The notes under the pieces are model-generated. The model was given only the letters and a program-made list of their open reading frames with translations, ran no database searches and had not been told where the DNA came from. 20,315 bases of DNA from Ophiothrix spiculata. Lineage: Eukaryota; Echinodermata; Ophiuroidea; Amphilepidida; Ophiotrichidae. Shown piece by piece: positions 17,989-20,315 of the stretch (positions are counted from its first letter, which is position 1; each line of letters starts with the position of its first letter). A program made the translations under genes and the position numbers. Location: assembly GCA_000969725.1 (NCBI GenBank), contig JXSR01S043990.1; one strand, written 5' to 3'.

Positions 17989-19697
17989 TCATACCCTGTT
18001 TTCTTCTCTCTTTTTCTGTCCACTGAAATATGCAAGAACTGTTGGTGTCAGTGCTACTGCCGCTAACGCTAGACCTACTAGAGGGCGATAGTATAGCCAT
18101 GCCACGGAGATAGTGATTAGCGACAAAGTGAACGATAGAATCACATCGAATACCGTCACACCAAAGCTGACTAATGTACGTACAAGTGGGATCCAGCTTA
18201 CTGTGAAAAAAGATATATAATATTTATGTAAAAACACGGAGGGTATTAAATGTGGACAAAGCAGTTTACACTTGATTGTGATCCAAGGCAATCCAGTAGC
18301 CCATGCATCTGGTCCTATCAATTGTGATTGAGGACTCCAGGGCTGATCAAATATATTTTCTACAATAGGATAAATGAAAGAGATAAGAGGAAGATGAAAA
18401 TGGGCACACTAGATGAACCTCCTCTTTCACTGTATACAAAAATACCAAGTTGACTGATATCTATGGCTGTACAACCAGTATGAGCCATAAATGCCAGAAA
18501 CTTCATTTTGCGCTACAGGCGAAAATACATGTCATGGTCGTAATTTGCTGAAATTAATTTTTTGACAGATTCACAGTGCTTACTAAAAAATACCAGCAAA
18601 GTTTCATTTCAAGAAAATGATAGGAAATGTGAAATAAATCTGCATATTTTTAAGACAACAGAAAATATAGGGCTTACTGATCTTTGAACATGTTCTCATA
18701 ATACGTTTTACTCCCTGACAACTTTGACGGACCATAACTTGACTTCTGGAAACCGTGTGGGAAAATGACAAGAGGTGGCATTTACGGTTGCTTGGGATGG
18801 ACGGTCACATATGGAATTTAAAAAGGGAATCTGTACAAGCTGCCAACTTGATGTCTAGCATGAGGCAATTTTTATTGTACCTAGGTAGATCGCATATATC
18901 TTGACTTGATAAGTAGAGAGTATGCGCATGTTATTTCACCTTGTTCATGTTTTCGGTAGCATCCCTCACAATGTATCCTAAGAAAGATTGTGATTTTCAT
19001 TTCAAAGAGTTTCAAGGTATAATAACTTAACTCGAATATGAGAGACAATCAAGGTAGCGACCACCTTATTGGCTGCAAACAACTGGCGGCTGCCCCTCAC
19101 TGCCTGGAACTGGCAGTTCATGGTGATTGCCATCGTTCAGAACATTATCATTTGCATGGCCAGCTGTCAGTTGAATTGGAAGTGCTCCATTATGCTTTGT
19201 GACATTAAGACATTCCCTCCCCAAGTGACATTCGCAATTGATATTTGCTCTAACTTATTTGTTAAAATGGAGAGCAAATGTTGCTCTCAATACACGAGCA
19301 TCTTAAATCAATGAAAGCAAATGTCGCTCAACCATGTTGCAGTGCTGTGATTATTATAAACAAGCACAAGAATATTTGGAGCGATCTTCGTTTCCACTCA
19401 ATCTGAAGTGGAACGAATGTCATGATATTTGTTAAACTAATGTCAAGTCCCTTAGAAGCGAAGTGAGCGAATGTCACCCTGGAGAGCGAATGTCTTTGGA
19501 CGACAAGCTTTATAGAGTTAACAAAGTGGTCAAAATAAGTACTAACTCCCCTTTTAAAAAATACTCAATTACTACTCACCTAATCTGTTGATAATATTTG
19601 TCATTAGATAGAGCCCACAAAACATCATGAACCATCCACCAGCCCTTAGCATCCATGTTAATCCAACATTAGCTGCAACCTCCTCATCAACCATTTC
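17989..19697 (-). CDS. TMEM43: TMEM43 (LUMA) homologue, last two exons (5' partial)
   Basis: TMEM43 is a multipass membrane protein of the ER and inner nuclear envelope that associates with emerin and lamins in vertebrates. The penultimate exon is 19697-19580: acceptor CTTGTCGATAG, phase 0 start, 39 codons plus one base, donor G|GTGAGT. The last exon is 18200-17989: acceptor TTTTTTCACAG, phase 1, ending in TGA. The intron is 1,379 bp and the split codon makes Val. The 109 visible residues include TWMLRAGGWFMMFCGLYLMT, then SWIPLVRTLVSFGV, and AWLYYRPLVG in the last hydrophobic block, with a charged tail QKKREENRV. This matches the C-terminal quarter of TMEM43 (human about 400 residues), covering the three C-terminal membrane segments. 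The lumenal region and first segment lie outside the window. The position that I align with human Ser358 is Thr here. Identity is recognised from family memory, so it is strong but not tested by a search. Confidence 0.93.
18471..18809. mobile_element. TGTGACCGTCC-type MITE, copy B, in a TMEM43 intron
   Basis: It aligns with copy A at 9670 through TAAATGCCAGAAACTTCATT, a shared AAAAAATACCAGCAAAG, and GACGGACCATAACTTGACTT. The right end, inverted, is an intact TGTGACCGTCCATCCC, next to TA (18810-18811). The left end has lost its terminal motif, so the left limit is approximate. Compared with copy A it lacks a segment before the right TIR. Confidence 0.82.
18812..19579. other. TMEM43 intron, repeat-like but unclassified
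   Basis: No exon is visible. A segment at about 19270-19500 contains several versions of GCGAATGTC or GCAAATGT, some as short hairpins (AGAGCAAATGTTGCTCT at about 19272-19288). An 81-residue plus-strand frame at 19069-19314 starts only at TTG and has no support. Confidence 0.45.
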
Positions 19698-19928
19698 CTA
19701 TCGACAAGAACAAATATCACCATTATATTTGGTAATGGTATCCACAAGATCACTTGTAAAATACCAATGTTATAAGTGCTACATGTGTGTCCCTAAAGAA
19801 ACCAAGTCATTGTGTCTGAAAATCACCATCTTGCATAGCAATACATATGATGAATTGGAAATCTTGCTGATCTTTCTTTCAAGGAATGGGGTACTTTTTT
19901 AAACTCTAGTGTGAAAACAGTACTGATA
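19698..19928. other. TMEM43 upstream intron, nothing recognised
   Basis: On the minus strand this precedes the acceptor at 19698-19699. No further TMEM43 exon could be found between here and the window edge at 20315. Confidence 0.55.
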
Positions 19929-20020
19929 AAATCCTGATTTTGAGTGTGAATAAATCCTGATTTTGAGTGTGAATAAATCCTGATTTTGAGTGTGAATAAA
20001 TCCTGATTTTGAGTGTGAAT
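19929..20020. repeat. 23-bp tandem repeat, four perfect copies
   Basis: A 23-bp unit containing CCTGATTTTGAGTGTGAAT occurs four times without a mismatch at 19929, 19952, 19975 and 19998. Perfect identity implies recent expansion or active homogenisation. A 78-residue minus-strand frame reads through it only because of the periodic sequence. Confidence 0.95.
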
Positions 20021-20174
20021 AGGGGAAAAAGGGTATATATTGGCTTCAGAACCCTCCACCCTTTAGGGGATGTTTTGAAAAACTGTGGTCACGCTATGCC
20101 TGCAACATTATACTTAAGTGCCCCCCCCCCCCTCAAGGATTTGAAGAAACAAATTATGAAAGCACAAAAATAGT
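20021..20174. other. Short stretch with a poly-C run
   Basis: Contains 12 consecutive C at 20121-20132 and a CCCTTTAGGGG hairpin near 20060. Nothing else is recognised. Confidence 0.5.
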
Positions 20175-20315
20175 AACAAGATGGTTCACAAACAAGTAGT
20201 TTCACCTACTTTAAAGACTGCCTACTACATCATGTGGGTATAGAGTTATCATGGTGACCTTGAAATGACATTGAATGACCTTAGTTTGGAACAGCTTTCT
20301 GATCATTTTGATCTT
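20175..20315. repeat. Second copy of the AACAAGATGGTTC repeat, cut by window end
   Basis: Begins AACAAGATGGTTCACAAACA and continues AGTAGTTTCACCT, matching 15628-15665 with transitions at several CpG positions. Further on it contains TGACCTTGAAATGACATTG and TGACCT, in the same order as the first copy, but with a deletion between. The right part is outside the window. Confidence 0.7.

Noticed and set aside
19069-19314. 81-residue plus-strand frame in the TMEM43 intron
   Set aside because: It starts only at TTG, lies antisense in an intron and has no recognisable motif.
19823-20059. 78-residue minus-strand frame with periodic SKSGFIHTQNQD-like units
   Set aside because: The periodicity comes from the 23-bp DNA tandem repeat.
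1-20315. CRISPR array, prokaryotic operon or phage module
   Set aside because: No spaced identical repeats, no compact ORFs and no ribosome binding sites; spliced exons and poly(A) signals indicate an animal genome.

Overview
The window looks like animal nuclear DNA: AT-rich, mostly non-coding, with GT-AG spliced exons, AATAAA poly(A) signals and a dense population of short terminal-inverted-repeat (TIR) DNA transposons. No operons, ribosome binding sites or long intron-free genes are present. The repeat spectrum (T2/Kolobok-like TTAA elements, hAT-like elements with 8-bp duplications, an RTE-like LINE tail, a tRNA-like SINE, TTAGGG-type repeats) suggests a marine invertebrate, perhaps a deuterostome such as an echinoderm or hemichordate. 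The species assignment is inference only.

Two protein genes enter from the two edges and converge tail to tail. On the left, + strand, are the last two coding exons (1740-1929 and 2998-3108) of an unrecognised lysine/glutamate-rich helical protein, with a poly(A) signal at 3297. On the right, - strand, are the last two coding exons (19697-19580 and 18200-17989) of TMEM43/LUMA, an ER and inner-nuclear-membrane protein, with a poly(A) signal at 17930-17925. Their 5' parts lie outside the window. About 14.6 kb of repeat-rich intergenic DNA separates the two genes.

The intergenic DNA and the introns are a layered transposon record. Left to right: a 31-bp perfect palindrome bounded by 19-bp direct repeats at the window edge; two small TIR elements (812-1211, 1324-1522); a 4-bp-TSD MITE (2021-2495) carrying a nested hAT-like element (2045-2258) filled with TTAGGG-like 60-bp repeats; several short hAT-like or palindromic elements (3602-5402); an intact sister of the 4-bp-TSD MITE (5655-5916); a TIR element at 6486-6925; a 2-kb element (6975-8978) containing another 1.3-kb element (7505-8825); a LINE remnant split by a MITE (9563-10462); a TTAA-flanked element (10801-12486) that hosts two further insertions; a TIR element with three YY1-like motifs (13439-13836); a tRNA-like SINE (14831-14906); a repeat with tandem TGACCT-rich units (15628-16366), whose relative restarts at 20175; and a clean hAT-like element with 8-bp TSDs (16497-17490).

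No complete transposase or reverse transcriptase ORF was found, so nearly all elements appear non-autonomous. The two host genes share no evident functional link. The main biological interest is the nesting order of the elements and the regulatory-type motifs that some of them carry.
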